Shown piece by piece: positions 1 to 8,278 of a stretch of 64,000 nt of DNA. Position 1 is the stretch's first letter; each line of letters opens with the position of its first letter. Source of the DNA: Bradyrhizobium erythrophlei (GTDB taxonomy: Bacteria; Pseudomonadota; Alphaproteobacteria; Rhizobiales; Xanthobacteraceae); assembly GCF_900142985.1 (NCBI RefSeq), contig NZ_LT670849.1, positions 1,736,001 through 1,800,000 of the forward strand, in the 5' to 3' direction. A model generated the notes under the pieces. The model saw only the letters and a program-made list of their open reading frames with translations. It was not told the origin of the DNA and ran no database searches. Made by a program: the position numbers and the translations under genes.

Positions 1-80
1 AAGCCATTCATCGGGAGGCTCGGTGTCGTATCGTCCTGATCGATGAATTCCAAATAAAAATAATTCGCAGGGAGGAGTTC

Positions 81-1850
81 ATGTCTCGATGGAAGAGCTG
101 GCTGCACGGCATTTCAGCCGTTGCGGTGATCACAGCTGCCGGTCTCGCAAACGGATCGGCGCAAGAAATGATGGCATCGCCCCCGGGTCCGGCGCCATTG
201 CCTCAGGTGCTGCAGAACTATTCGCCGGTCACCGCGGATCGGTTGCGCAAGCCTGAAGATTCGAACTGGCTGCTGTTTCGGCGCACCTATGACGGATGGG
301 GTTACAGCCCGCTCGCCCAGATCACGCCGGAGAACGCCGGTCGTCTCCAACTCGTGTGGAGTTTCGCCACCGGCCAGGTCGAGGGACACCAGGCGCCGCC
401 CATCGTCAACAACGGCGTGATGTTCGTCGCAACCCCCGGCAACCAGGTGATCGCCATCGAGGCGAAGACCGGAACGTTGCTGTGGCGCTACAAGCGCCCG
501 CTGCCGGAAGATCTCGTGAACCTGCACCCGACCAGCCGCGGCGTCGGGCTTTACGGCGACAAGGTCTACTTCGCATCGGCAGACACCACGCTGGTGGCGC
601 TCGACGCGAAGACCGGCAAGGAAACCTGGACCGCGAAGGTCGCTGACTATCGCAAGGGCTACTACACCTCGATCATGCCGCTCGTCGCCGACGGCAAGGT
701 CATCATGGGAACGTCGGGCGGTGAACTCGGTATCCGCGGCTTCGTGGCCGCGTACGACGCCGAGACCGGCAAGGAAGCCTGGCGTACCTTCATGGTGCCG
801 GAGCCCGGTCAGCCCGGTAGCGAGACGTGGCCGAACGGCGATCAGTGGAAGACTGGTGGCGCATCGGTCTGGGTGCCGGCAACCTACGATCCGGAGACCA
901 ATCTCTCGTACTGGGGCACCGGAAACGGCGGGCCGTGGATGGGCGATCAGCGCCCGGGCGACAATCTCTATACCTCGTCGGTCGTCGCTCTCGACGGCAA
1001 GAGCGGGTCGATCAAGGGACACTTCCAGTATCACCAGAATGACTCTTGGGACTGGGACGAGGTCTCGCCGCCGATCATCGTCGACTACAAGCACGGCGAC
1101 AAGACCGTGAAGGGCCTCGTCGACGTCGCCCGGAATGGCTACCTGTGGCAACTCGAGCGCACGGATGGAAAGATCAACTTCATCACGGCGCAGAATTTCG
1201 TCAGCCACAACGTCTTCAAGGGCGTCGATCCGCAGACCGGGCGGCCCATCGTCGATCCCGAACACAAGCCGGCGACCGGCAGGATGACCTTGTTCTGCCC
1301 CGGCACGTGGGGCGGGAAGGATTGGCCGCCGGCAGCGTACAGTCCGAAGACGCGGCTCTTGTACATCCCGGCGAACGAAAACCTCTGCACCGAGCTGACG
1401 ACGGAAGTGCCGAAATACGTGGTCGGAGAACGCTACACCGGCGTCACCACCAACGTGCTGCGGATACGCGCCGGCGCGGATCACATCGGCGAGGTGCAGG
1501 CATGGGATCTCGACACCGGCAAGCGTGCCTGGACCACCAACCTGCCATCGGAGAACTGGGGGCCGATCCTCGCGACCGGTGGTGACGTGCTGTTCTCCGG
1601 CGGCACCAACGACCGCTTGTTCCGCGCCTTCGACGCGAAGACCGGAAAGATCCTGTGGCAGTATCCCACGATCTCGGGGGTTAACGGCGTTCCCGTGTCG
1701 TTTGAGGTGGACGGCAAGCAGTACATTGCCGTGCAGACGGGCTGGGGCGTCGATGCGGCCCGCATGCAGGGCAGGTTGAACCAGACCTTCCCGGGCAGAT
1801 ATCCGGACGTGCCGCCCGGCGGCGCCATCTATGTCTTCGCGGTGAATTGA
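81..1850 (+). CDS. PQQ-dependent alcohol dehydrogenase, periplasmic
   Basis: The 589-residue product has an N-terminal signal peptide (about residues 1-28, ending near GSAQE) followed by an eight-bladed quinoprotein propeller with repeated AxxxKTGxxxW motifs. It should oxidise an alcohol in the periplasm and pass electrons to a cytochrome c. The catalytic aspartate is D324 in a D-W-D triplet; D326, two residues on, is the position that marks lanthanide-using enzymes of the XoxF/PedH type. The vicinal Cys-Cys pair of methanol dehydrogenase is absent: the equivalent stretch reads HPTSRGVGLYGDKVY. A strong GGGAGGAG ribosome site precedes the ATG. No cytochrome or PQQ gene is visible nearby, so the substrate is unknown. 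Confidence 0.9.
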   Translation: MSRWKSWLHGISAVAVITAAGLANGSAQEMMASPPGPAPLPQVLQNYSPVTADRLRKPEDSNWLLFRRTYDGWGYSPLAQITPENAGRLQLVWSFATGQVEGHQAPPIVNNGVMFVATPGNQVIAIEAKTGTLLWRYKRPLPEDLVNLHPTSRGVGLYGDKVYFASADTTLVALDAKTGKETWTAKVADYRKGYYTSIMPLVADGKVIMGTSGGELGIRGFVAAYDAETGKEAWRTFMVPEPGQPGSETWPNGDQWKTGGASVWVPATYDPETNLSYWGTGNGGPWMGDQRPGDNLYTSSVVALDGKSGSIKGHFQYHQNDSWDWDEVSPPIIVDYKHGDKTVKGLVDVARNGYLWQLERTDGKINFITAQNFVSHNVFKGVDPQTGRPIVDPEHKPATGRMTLFCPGTWGGKDWPPAAYSPKTRLLYIPANENLCTELTTEVPKYVVGERYTGVTTNVLRIRAGADHIGEVQAWDLDTGKRAWTTNLPSENWGPILATGGDVLFSGGTNDRLFRAFDAKTGKILWQYPTISGVNGVPVSFEVDGKQYIAVQTGWGVDAARMQGRLNQTFPGRYPDVPPGGAIYVFAVN

Positions 1851-1868
1851 CCTGTCATCAACAACTGG

Positions 1869-1888
1869 CCGCGGGATGCATCCCGCGG
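1869..1888. terminator. perfect 20-bp palindrome between convergent genes
   Basis: A perfect palindrome with arm CCGCGGGATG lies in the 64-bp gap between the convergent dehydrogenase and phosphoesterase genes. It could end transcription on both strands, but there is no T-run, so its terminator role is inferred from position. Confidence 0.45.
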
Positions 1889-1914
1889 TCAGAACCCGCC
1901 GACGGTAGCAGCCG

Positions 1915-2739
1915 TCAGGCCACCCAGAACTCTGGCAGCGCCGGCGAAAGCCGTCCGCCCGTTCGAACGGCTGCGACCTTCACCGCGAGCCCCGTCGCAT
2001 CGTCAGTCTCGACCGCGATGCCGCTCAATGTTGCGACGCCAAGCGCAGGCTCGAAGCGCGCGGCCGGAATGCCCGACGTGAAGCGCCGGATCGGCTCGTC
2101 CTTCTGCATGCCGATGATCGAATCGTAGTCGCCGGTCATGCCGGCGTCGGTCATATAGGCGGTGCCGCCGGAAAGAATCTGGTGATCGGCGGTAGGCACA
2201 TGGGTGTGGGTGCCGACCACGAGGCTGGCGCGGCCGTCGCAGAAATAGCCGATCGCCTGCTTTTCGCTCGAGGCCTCGCCGTGAAAATCGACCACGACCG
2301 CATCCGCAGCTTCCCGCAACGGACAGGCTGCGAGCTCGCGGGCGAGGGCAGCAAAGGGATCGTCGAACGGCGTCATGAACACGCGGCCGATAGCGTTGAC
2401 AACAAGCGCGCGCTTGCCGCTTTTGGTGTCGATCAACGCCGCCCCGCGGCCCGGCGTGCCGGGCGGAAAATTCGCCGGACGAATAAGACGCGGCGCGCGT
2501 TCGATGAACACCAGCGCCTCGCGCTGGTCCCAGGCGTGATTGCCGAGCGTAATTGCATCCGCGCCGGCATCGAGCAATTCCTGATAGATCGCCTCAGTGA
2601 TGCCGAAGCCGCCAGCCGCGTTCTCACCGTTGATGACGACGAGATCCAGCGACCAGTTGCGGATCATCCCGGGCAGATGTTCGGACACTGCGGAGCGTCC
2701 GGATCGGCCGACCACATCGCCGACAAACAAGATACGCAA
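1915..2739 (-). CDS. TIGR00282-family metallophosphoesterase (YmdB-like)
   Basis: The 274-residue cytosolic protein has the YmdB/TIGR00282 metal-binding motifs in order: GDVVGRSGR near residue 7, NGENAAGG near 38, GNHAWDQ near 67, DFHGEASSEK near 150 and GTHTHVPTAD near 176. Characterised relatives hydrolyse 2',3'-cyclic nucleotides, and some affect RNA turnover and biofilm formation. It starts 9 bp after the 5-formyl-THF cyclo-ligase stop codon on the same strand, so the two are probably cotranscribed. The length matches the family. Confidence 0.9.
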   Translation of the reverse strand: MRILFVGDVVGRSGRSAVSEHLPGMIRNWSLDLVVINGENAAGGFGITEAIYQELLDAGADAITLGNHAWDQREALVFIERAPRLIRPANFPPGTPGRGAALIDTKSGKRALVVNAIGRVFMTPFDDPFAALARELAACPLREAADAVVVDFHGEASSEKQAIGYFCDGRASLVVGTHTHVPTADHQILSGGTAYMTDAGMTGDYDSIIGMQKDEPIRRFTSGIPAARFEPALGVATLSGIAVETDDATGLAVKVAAVRTGGRLSPALPEFWVA

Positions 2740-2748
2740 TAAAGGCTC

Positions 2749-3327
2749 CTAAAGATTCCGAAAATCGAACGCTTTCTTTTCCGTTAGCACATAATCGAGC
2801 GACACGTCGTGCGCCAGCGCAGGAACGGCCTTGATTTCCTGGGCGGCGAAGGCGAGGCCGATAGCGGTGATCGGCTTTAATTTGCGCAAGTGCGCCAGCG
2901 TAAAATCGTAATGACCGGCGCCGTAACCAATGCGATGGCCGAGGCCATCGAAGGCAGCAAGCGGCACCAGCATGATGTCGGGAATGAGTCCGGCCGCAGC
3001 CGGCGACGGCTCGAGAATGCCAAGCGGGCCCATCGTCAGGCGATCGCCCGGTAACCACGCGCGGAAGACCAGCGACTTGCCGCGCCCGAGAATGGCGGGC
3101 AGCGCGAGTTTTGCGCCTTGCGCCGCCAGCTTCTGCATCAGCGGTACGGGATCGAGTTCGCTGCGGATCGGCGAATAGCCGGAAACAACGGCGCCGGCAG
3201 CCACCTCGAACGGCAACCCTCGCGCGCCGAGTTTTTCGCTGGCCGCCGCGCGCGCCGCCACTTCCATCGCATCGCGCGCATCGAGCGCGGTTTTGCGCAA
3301 GTCACCCTTTGATGGAAGTGCAGACAT
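2749..3327 (-). CDS. fau: 5-formyltetrahydrofolate cyclo-ligase
   Basis: The 192-residue enzyme converts 5-formyl-THF to 5,10-methenyl-THF with ATP in one-carbon metabolism. Family motifs are the N-terminal K-x2-LR-type basic segment (GDLRKTALDARDAM), SEL-D-P near residue 55, and the C-terminal glycine-rich GLGHRIGYGAGHYD nucleotide/folate loop. The 6S RNA gene lies upstream on the same strand, which is the classic ssrS-fau pairing. A palindromic repeat (3343-3446) separates the two. Confidence 0.93.
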   Translation of the reverse strand: MSALPSKGDLRKTALDARDAMEVAARAAASEKLGARGLPFEVAAGAVVSGYSPIRSELDPVPLMQKLAAQGAKLALPAILGRGKSLVFRAWLPGDRLTMGPLGILEPSPAAAGLIPDIMLVPLAAFDGLGHRIGYGAGHYDFTLAHLRKLKPITAIGLAFAAQEIKAVPALAHDVSLDYVLTEKKAFDFRNL

Positions 3328-3342
3328 GCGCCCAATCTCGCT

Positions 3343-3446
3343 ATGTCATCACCCGCGAAAGCGGGTGATCCAGTACCCGGAGGCATTCGTCATTAAACTG
3401 TACGGCCGCGGCGTACTGGATACCCCGCCTTCGCGGGGTATGACGT
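3343..3446. repeat. dispersed inverted repeat, GTCATCACCCGC type
   Basis: The left half holds a small hairpin (CACCCGCGAAAGCGGGTG) followed by ATCCAGTAC. The right half holds GTACTGGAT followed by CCCCGCCTTCGCGGGG and ends TATGACGTA, matching the left-hand TATGTCATC in inverse. Related intergenic elements are common in Bradyrhizobium-type genomes. It lies in the 5-formyl-THF cyclo-ligase leader, between that gene and 6S RNA. Confidence 0.7.
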
Positions 3447-3489
3447 AGGCGGAAGGACGCGCCACGGTTCACAATCGATAACTTATAAA

Positions 3490-3655
3490 AGTGCGAGGCC
3501 GCGGTCGCCGTTGAAGCGCTCGATCCCGGAGTTCCCTACGAAAGTAGGTGGGCACCATATGTCCGGGTCCACGGACCCGGCCAGGGACAGTTCCCTAAAG
3601 GATCGATAAGGCCCCGGGGATATATGGCTCCTGACGCGCGACGCAGCCTCGCAAA
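3490..3655 (-). ncRNA. ssrS: 6S RNA (RNA polymerase regulator)
   Basis: Read on the minus strand, a closing stem GCGAGGC...GCCTCGC (3646-3652 with 3493-3499) encloses about 150 nt. A second stem, TATCGATCC...GGGATCGAG, and a central purine-rich, largely open region (GGGAACTGTCCC and flanks) give the rod with a central bubble typical of 6S RNA, which mimics an open promoter and binds the housekeeping RNA polymerase holoenzyme. Length, fold and position upstream of fau all agree with alphaproteobacterial 6S RNA. Exact ends were not determined. Confidence 0.8.
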
Positions 3656-3713
3656 GCCAATGTAACAACGAAGTGGCGGAATAACCAGCGGCGACGGCCG
3701 CTGTCCACCGTAC

Positions 3714-3880
3714 CTAGTGGAGTGGATTTGACATTCGCTACCCGCCTAGCCACGAGCTCGTAAAGCGAATGTCAAATCCGAAACTCCACTAGAAGCCTAT
3801 ATTTGCTAGTGGTCCTTTGATTCTAACGTTCGCAAAATTGCCTGCCGAGAAGGGATGCGAACGTTAGAATCGGACCACTA
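3714..3880. repeat. twin-hairpin composite repeat, copy 1
   Basis: Two adjacent hairpins, 3714-3792 and 3806-3880, are joined by the 13-nt linker AAGCCTATATTTG. Hairpin 1 has arms CTAGTGGAGT-GGATTTGACATTCG and the inverse with an extra GAA. Hairpin 2 has CTAGTGGTCC-TTT-GATTCTAACGTTCG and its inverse. Each begins or ends in CTAG/CTA and carries a 3-nt bulge facing the linker. A second 167-bp composite lies at 19318-19484 in the opposite orientation. No coding function is visible. Confidence 0.85.
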
Positions 3881-3908
3881 CCGTCGCCAGCGTTCGCCGC
3901 TCTGGCTG

Positions 3909-4538
3909 TTATGGAGCCTCGCTCACGATGACTTCCACCGGGGTCGGCGAAAATCCGGCCGCGGGATTGTTTTCCTGCGGACAATTCGAGATCACGACAA
4001 TGAGCGGCATCTCGGCCCGCAACACCACATAGTCGCCTGGCTTTGAGACGCCGTCGGCGATCGTCAGCTCGCCGTCAGCGGAAAACCTGACCCTCATGAA
4101 GAAATTGATGTTCGAGACGATTTCCGACGGCGACATGCCCCAACCGGCGAGCTCGGCGATGAAATTGGTCCGGCAGCTTTCCGTCTTGTCGACGCCGTAA
4201 CGAACCTTGTCGATCTCGCAGCTACAGCAGCCCGCAAGCGTGTCGTGGTAACCGCAGGTGTCCTCGAGCACCGACATCATCGTTCGCGCACGTTCCGAAT
4301 AGATCTTCGAGCCTTTGGTGATGTAGAGCGATTTGTTCAACCGCACCGTCGTCGGGATGTTGATCCGGTCGAGCGGAAGCTCGGCGCTGTAGCAGAGGAA
4401 GTCGATGGCCTGCTGCCCCTCGGTATCGATCATCTTCAACGTCTGGCCCGGCTTCAGGCGCGCTGACCATCGTCCCTTCGCCGGGACGATTTCGCGACGA
4501 ACAAGGGTGTTTGGGGCAATCGCGGCGGCCGCAGTCAT
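3909..4538 (-). CDS. DUF1989 (urea carboxylase-associated) family protein
   Basis: The protein (209 residues from the chosen start) belongs to DUF1989, often found with urea carboxylase or ABC uptake genes, biochemical role unsettled. Family features are the VPAKGRWSARLKPGQTLKMID opening region, a CGYHDTLAGCC-C cysteine/histidine cluster that could bind metal, and NINFFM before a C-terminal beta domain. The ATG at 4538 was chosen because GGGAG sits 6-7 nt upstream; upstream starts (4568, 4616) lack such a site. It is divergent from a LysR gene with a palindrome in between. No urea carboxylase gene is nearby, so the substrate is unknown. Confidence 0.8.
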   Translation of the reverse strand: MTAAAAIAPNTLVRREIVPAKGRWSARLKPGQTLKMIDTEGQQAIDFLCYSAELPLDRINIPTTVRLNKSLYITKGSKIYSERARTMMSVLEDTCGYHDTLAGCCSCEIDKVRYGVDKTESCRTNFIAELAGWGMSPSEIVSNINFFMRVRFSADGELTIADGVSKPGDYVVLRAEMPLIVVISNCPQENNPAAGFSPTPVEVIVSEAP

Positions 4539-4602
4539 GGCGTTCTCCCTGCATTCTGGCTCCGGCATTGCAGCATCGCGTTCAGTTTCGAAAAATAGTA
4601 AT

Positions 4603-4618
4603 ATGTGAAAGCTCACAT
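4603..4618. promoter_or_regulatory. candidate operator palindrome between DUF1989 and LysR
   Basis: ATGTGA-AAGC-TCACAT is a perfect inverted repeat with 6-bp arms, placed 65-80 bp upstream of the DUF1989 start and 19 bp before the LysR start. It is a plausible LysR binding site controlling both genes. The 4-nt spacer between TGTGA and TCACA does not fit the CRP consensus, which has 6. Confidence 0.45.
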
Positions 4619-4636
4619 CAGGATTTTTGATATAAC

Positions 4637-5605
4637 ATGCACCTTTCGAATTCGGATTTGACTTCGCTCGCGGTCTTTCGCTCCGTTGTCGAACATCGGG
4701 GCTTCCTAGGCGCCCAGGTTGCGCTGGGCTTAAGCCAGTCCGCGGTCAGCTTTCACATCAAGGGGCTCGAGCAGCGGCTCGGCTTCCAGCTTTGCCGGCG
4801 GGGTAGAAGCGGCTTCGGCCTGACCGATCGCGGCGCCATCGTCTACGACCAATCGAAGCTGCTGTTTCTGGGTCTCGGTACCTTTGAAGACGCGGTGGGG
4901 GGCTTGCGAAACCGGCTGGTCGGAACATTGCGCCTCGGCCTGGTCGACAACACCGTGACCGATCCGGACATGCCGATCCATCGCGTCATCTCCGCCGTGA
5001 GCCGGAAGGCACCGGACGTCACCATCAACATCGAGATCAAGCCTCCGGAGCTTTTGATTTCGGAGCTTGGAAACGGCGGAATTGACGTTGCGATCGTCCC
5101 GGAGACCCAGACCTATCGGGGCTTGCGCTTTTCGCCGCTGAGGGAAGAGCCGCAATCCCTGTATTGCGGCGCTTCTCATCCGCTGTTTCGCGCGAGCCCC
5201 GCGCGGATCGACCCTAAATCGGTGGGACAACATCCGTTTGCGATCAGGCCCTATGCCAAGGGCCTTGAATTGCAGCACGTGCCGGGCGCGATTGCGAAAG
5301 CCGCAGTTTCGAGCATGGAAGCCCAGGCGATGCTCGTGCTCAGCGGGCTCTATCTCGGTTACCTGCCGGAGCACTATGCCGAGGCTTGGGTAAGAAGAGG
5401 CGAGATGCGATCGCTTTCGCCAAAAATTCCTCGCATCTTCTCAAAATTCTTTTTGGCGACGAGAACCGAAAAGCGATCGTCGTCCATCCTCGACCTTTTT
5501 GTCCAGGAACTGATCTCGCTGGGGTCGGAAAGCTCGCATCGGCAAAAGGGCCTGCTGCCGAAACAATCTCGACCGCATCGTGGCCGGCGTCCGAACGCGT
5601 CATAG
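4637..5605 (+). CDS. LysR-family transcriptional regulator, divergent from DUF1989
   Basis: The 322-residue protein has an N-terminal winged helix-turn-helix (about residues 8-66; GLSQSAVSFHIKGLEQRLG is the recognition region) and a periplasmic-binding-like effector domain from about residue 90. It probably regulates the divergent DUF1989 gene, which is the usual LysR arrangement; a palindrome lies between them. The C-terminal 35 residues are basic and low in similarity to the family core, suggesting a drifted tail. It is not closely related to the two other LysR proteins that follow. Confidence 0.88.
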   Translation: MHLSNSDLTSLAVFRSVVEHRGFLGAQVALGLSQSAVSFHIKGLEQRLGFQLCRRGRSGFGLTDRGAIVYDQSKLLFLGLGTFEDAVGGLRNRLVGTLRLGLVDNTVTDPDMPIHRVISAVSRKAPDVTINIEIKPPELLISELGNGGIDVAIVPETQTYRGLRFSPLREEPQSLYCGASHPLFRASPARIDPKSVGQHPFAIRPYAKGLELQHVPGAIAKAAVSSMEAQAMLVLSGLYLGYLPEHYAEAWVRRGEMRSLSPKIPRIFSKFFLATRTEKRSSSILDLFVQELISLGSESSHRQKGLLPKQSRPHRGRRPNAS

Positions 5606-5634
5606 ATGCGCGAGCGATCAAAAGCCCGGCCCCT

Positions 5635-6507
5635 TCACCCGCTTGCGTCAGCCGATTTGAAGAAAAGGGTCGAAAGACTTCGCATGATTTCTGAGGCCTT
5701 CTCCGTCTCGAACCCCAGTCGCGCGCACAGCAGGGCTTTGACGGACGGCAGCGCCGGCAAGTAGTCCTCTGCGGCCCGAACGAGGGTCGAAGGCAACTTG
5801 CTCAGGGGAATCGTGGTGAGCCCGAGTCCCGCCTCGACGGCGCGCAAACGCGCGTGATAATCGAGGCTGTTGAACACGATTTTGTAGGAAATCCCGAGCC
5901 TGGTCAGCGTCGGAATCATCCAGTCGTCGCCGGGAAAGGTCAGGATCGGGAGCGGGCTGCCCGGCGCAAGGGTAAAATTCGTCGCCCGCACCCAGATCTG
6001 CGGCTCCTCGCGTTCGTTGACGACCATCTGGTCGACATCGGCATCCAGCCGCTGGTTTCGGTAAATGCAGGCAATGTCGATATAGCCTTCGACAAGTCCC
6101 CTGCCGACCGACGTGGAATCGTCGGTGTGGATGAAGACATCGGCCAGAACTTCCGGCCGCTGATGCCTGATGAACTCGTCGATAAACAGGGTACTCAACC
6201 CAAGCCGCAGCGGCGCAGGACCGACATTATTGCCGCCAAGCCGCAACAACTGATCGTTGGCTTCCAGGATGATACGGGCTTGCTGCAAGGCAAGCTTGCC
6301 GAGCTCCGTGGTCTTGGTGCCGTTGGCGGTTTTCACAAACAGCGAACCGCCAACCAGGTTTTGCAGGCGTTTGACCTGCGAACTGATCGCGGGCTGGCTC
6401 AAACCGAGGCGCTCTCCCGCTTTCGACAGGCTTCCGGTCTCAGAGATGGCAACGACGGTTCGAACAATCTCGATTGGAATATTGACGTGTTGGTGTCGCC
6501 TGTTCAT
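5635..6507 (-). CDS. LysR-family regulator, paralogue A
   Basis: The 290-residue protein has an N-terminal helix-turn-helix (SLSKAGERLGLSQPAISSQV, about residues 27-46) and a LysR substrate domain. It is a close paralogue of the protein at 7355-8266; the first ~110 residues match almost throughout. The ATG at 6507 follows GGAGGAAG by 8 nt, which decides it over the TTG at 6510. The two paralogues are transcribed away from an 850-bp AT-richer gap. No structural target gene lies between them, so the regulon is unknown. Confidence 0.88.
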   Translation of the reverse strand: MNRRHQHVNIPIEIVRTVVAISETGSLSKAGERLGLSQPAISSQVKRLQNLVGGSLFVKTANGTKTTELGKLALQQARIILEANDQLLRLGGNNVGPAPLRLGLSTLFIDEFIRHQRPEVLADVFIHTDDSTSVGRGLVEGYIDIACIYRNQRLDADVDQMVVNEREEPQIWVRATNFTLAPGSPLPILTFPGDDWMIPTLTRLGISYKIVFNSLDYHARLRAVEAGLGLTTIPLSKLPSTLVRAAEDYLPALPSVKALLCARLGFETEKASEIMRSLSTLFFKSADASG

Positions 6508-7354
6508 CAAAGGCTTCCTCCGAAGCTGACTTAAGGCAATCGCTCCATTTTCATCTTCAAGGAGACTTCACCCGCAAAATGACTTCGTGAACCATAAGAA
6601 CATTAGAGGAGCAAAAAAACCGTAGCTACGACAAGTTGAATGACATCGATCATCTACCCAGAATATAGGCTTTTGTCGCATCAATGTTTTTGATCACCTG
6701 ATAACAGCCCGACGCCACCGATCGTGGCCAAGGCAGCGAACGGACGCGCCGAATTTGCCAAGCGCCATTGGCGTGTCGTCCAAGTTTATGGCGGATCAAC
6801 CCTGGTCGGTACCGTATTTCTTCGGGAGGTCGCGACATTCCGACGCGGGTGACGCGGCGTCGGTCTTGGCGAGCACGGCAGCTTGGTAGAATCGATGATG
6901 AGCGTCATAAAACGCCGCTCAAGCCCGTGATGGATGATCGCGCGAGACGAGAATCAGAAACAACGGCAACAGCAGCGCAAACTCGACAGCGCTTGTCCCG
7001 CGCCGGCATTGAAGGAAGCGGATCATTTCTCGAATGTCGGAACGCCTCGCTCCGGCTCAGAATCCCAAGACCGTATAAATACGGGTTGTAGATTCCGATC
7101 AGTCGCGCCCCGCACAGCCGATCGGTATTGAACAGATGGTCGAAGATTGCTGACGGAGATTTGGTTTTATGAGGCGATCAAAAACTTTGATGCAGTACGT
7201 TGCAAGTAGTTATGGTAGTGATTCAACAAACATACCACCTTGGCACGAGCAACGCCAAAGTCTGATCGTCTTTCGAGCGCCGCGTCTGCCACCGAATGCA
7301 GACTGAACAAACCGGATCAACCTCAGCCTGACCAATCAGTTCGGGGCTTCTCCA
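6508..7354. other. gene-poor gap between LysR paralogues
   Basis: The 847-bp gap is lower in GC than its neighbours and holds no intact gene that I can support. A remnant of a TadE-like pilin gene is visible at 6919-7026, minus strand. The ends next to each LysR start are related in inverse (CAGCTTCGGAGGAAGCC and CAGTTCGGGGCTTCTCC), consistent with an inverted duplication whose middle has decayed. Confidence 0.6.
6919..7026 (-). pseudogene. TadE-like pilus-assembly gene remnant
   Basis: From an ATG at 7026 the frame reads MIRFLQ, then CRRGTSAVEFALLLPLFLIL, the classic N-terminus of TadE/TadG-like tight-adherence pseudopilins (glycine before T/S, conserved glutamate, then a hydrophobic helix). 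It leaves the family pattern straight afterwards and stops after 35 codons, whereas intact TadE proteins have about 150-200. No tad genes are nearby. This is best read as a fragment left by insertion or deletion. Confidence 0.6.
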
Positions 7355-8266
7355 ATGCAAAGACGACATCAACACCTCACTATTCCGATCGAAATAGTGC
7401 GTACTGTCATTGCCATCGCCGAAACCGGAAGCCTCTCGAAGGCAGGCGAACGGCTGGGCCTCAGTCAACCCGCCATCAGCTCACAAGTCAGACGGTTACA
7501 GAGCCTCGTAGGAGGCTCGCTTTTTGTGAAGGGTGCAAACGGCACGACGACCACGGAGCTCGGCAAGCTGGCGCTCCAGCAAGCGCGGAAAATTATGGAA
7601 GCCAACGATCAATTGCTTCGGCTTGGCGGCAACAATTTCGGGCCGCCGACGCTGCGGCTCGGCTTGAGCACGTTGTTCGTGGAGGCATTTGTCGGACAAA
7701 AACTGCCGGATCCCCTGACCGATGTGCTTGTCCTTGCCGACCATTCCTGCGCGATCGGAAGAGGCCTGATCGACGGCTATATCGACGTTGCCTGCATTTT
7801 CGACAATGCGGGGCTCGATCCAGACATCGAACAGATGGTCACGGATGAATATGTCGAGCCGGTTGCCTGGATCCGCTCGAGAAATTTCGTACTGAGCCCC
7901 GGCGCGCCGATTCCGATCCTCACCCACCCGCAAAACGACTGGATCATTCCGACGCTGACCAAACACGGCCTTTCCTACAAGATCGTGTTCAACACCCCGG
8001 ACAACCACGCCAGATTTGCCGCCGCGAAGGCAGGCATCGGCCTGACGGCCGTTCCCAGCCGAAACGTTCCGCCGGATCTGGTCGTCGCGAAGGAATACTA
8101 CCTACCGCCGCTTCCGCCGATCAGGACGCTGCTGTGCGAGCGAGCGGGCTTGGACCCGCAACGATCCGCTGCGCTGATCAAGCACTTGCGCGCCCTGCTC
8201 TTCAAGGGTTCGTCGTCGCACGACGCAAAGGAAGCCCGCAGCGAGCTTCTCAAGAGCACGGCCTGA
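7355..8266 (+). CDS. LysR-family regulator, paralogue B
   Basis: The 303-residue protein is the near twin of the leftward LysR gene at 5635-6507, sharing the IPIEIVRT opening, the SLSKAGERLGLSQPAISSQV helix-turn-helix, and LRLGLSTLF at the start of the effector domain. The C-terminus differs by an extra KEARSELLKSTA-type tail. The pair is arranged head to head, about 850 bp apart. Divergence between the effector domains suggests different ligands or decay of one copy. The target is unknown. Confidence 0.88.
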   Translation: MQRRHQHLTIPIEIVRTVIAIAETGSLSKAGERLGLSQPAISSQVRRLQSLVGGSLFVKGANGTTTTELGKLALQQARKIMEANDQLLRLGGNNFGPPTLRLGLSTLFVEAFVGQKLPDPLTDVLVLADHSCAIGRGLIDGYIDVACIFDNAGLDPDIEQMVTDEYVEPVAWIRSRNFVLSPGAPIPILTHPQNDWIIPTLTKHGLSYKIVFNTPDNHARFAAAKAGIGLTAVPSRNVPPDLVVAKEYYLPPLPPIRTLLCERAGLDPQRSAALIKHLRALLFKGSSSHDAKEARSELLKSTA

Positions 8267-8278
8267 CCGGCAACGGTC

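Noticed and set aside
114-1484. Long minus-strand open frame opposite the PQQ dehydrogenase
   Set aside because: It is Arg/Asp/Val-rich, has no family pattern, and mirrors the codon bias of the real gene on the other strand.
4605-4617. CRP/FNR-type site TGTGA...TCACA
   Set aside because: The spacer is 4 nt instead of 6, so only a general operator palindrome is claimed.
6650-6838. 62-codon minus-strand frame near the LysR gap, thought to be a transposase fragment
   Set aside because: A short R-D-L-P-K-K-Y match in another frame recalls IS5-type proteins, but it is too short and mixed in frame to support.
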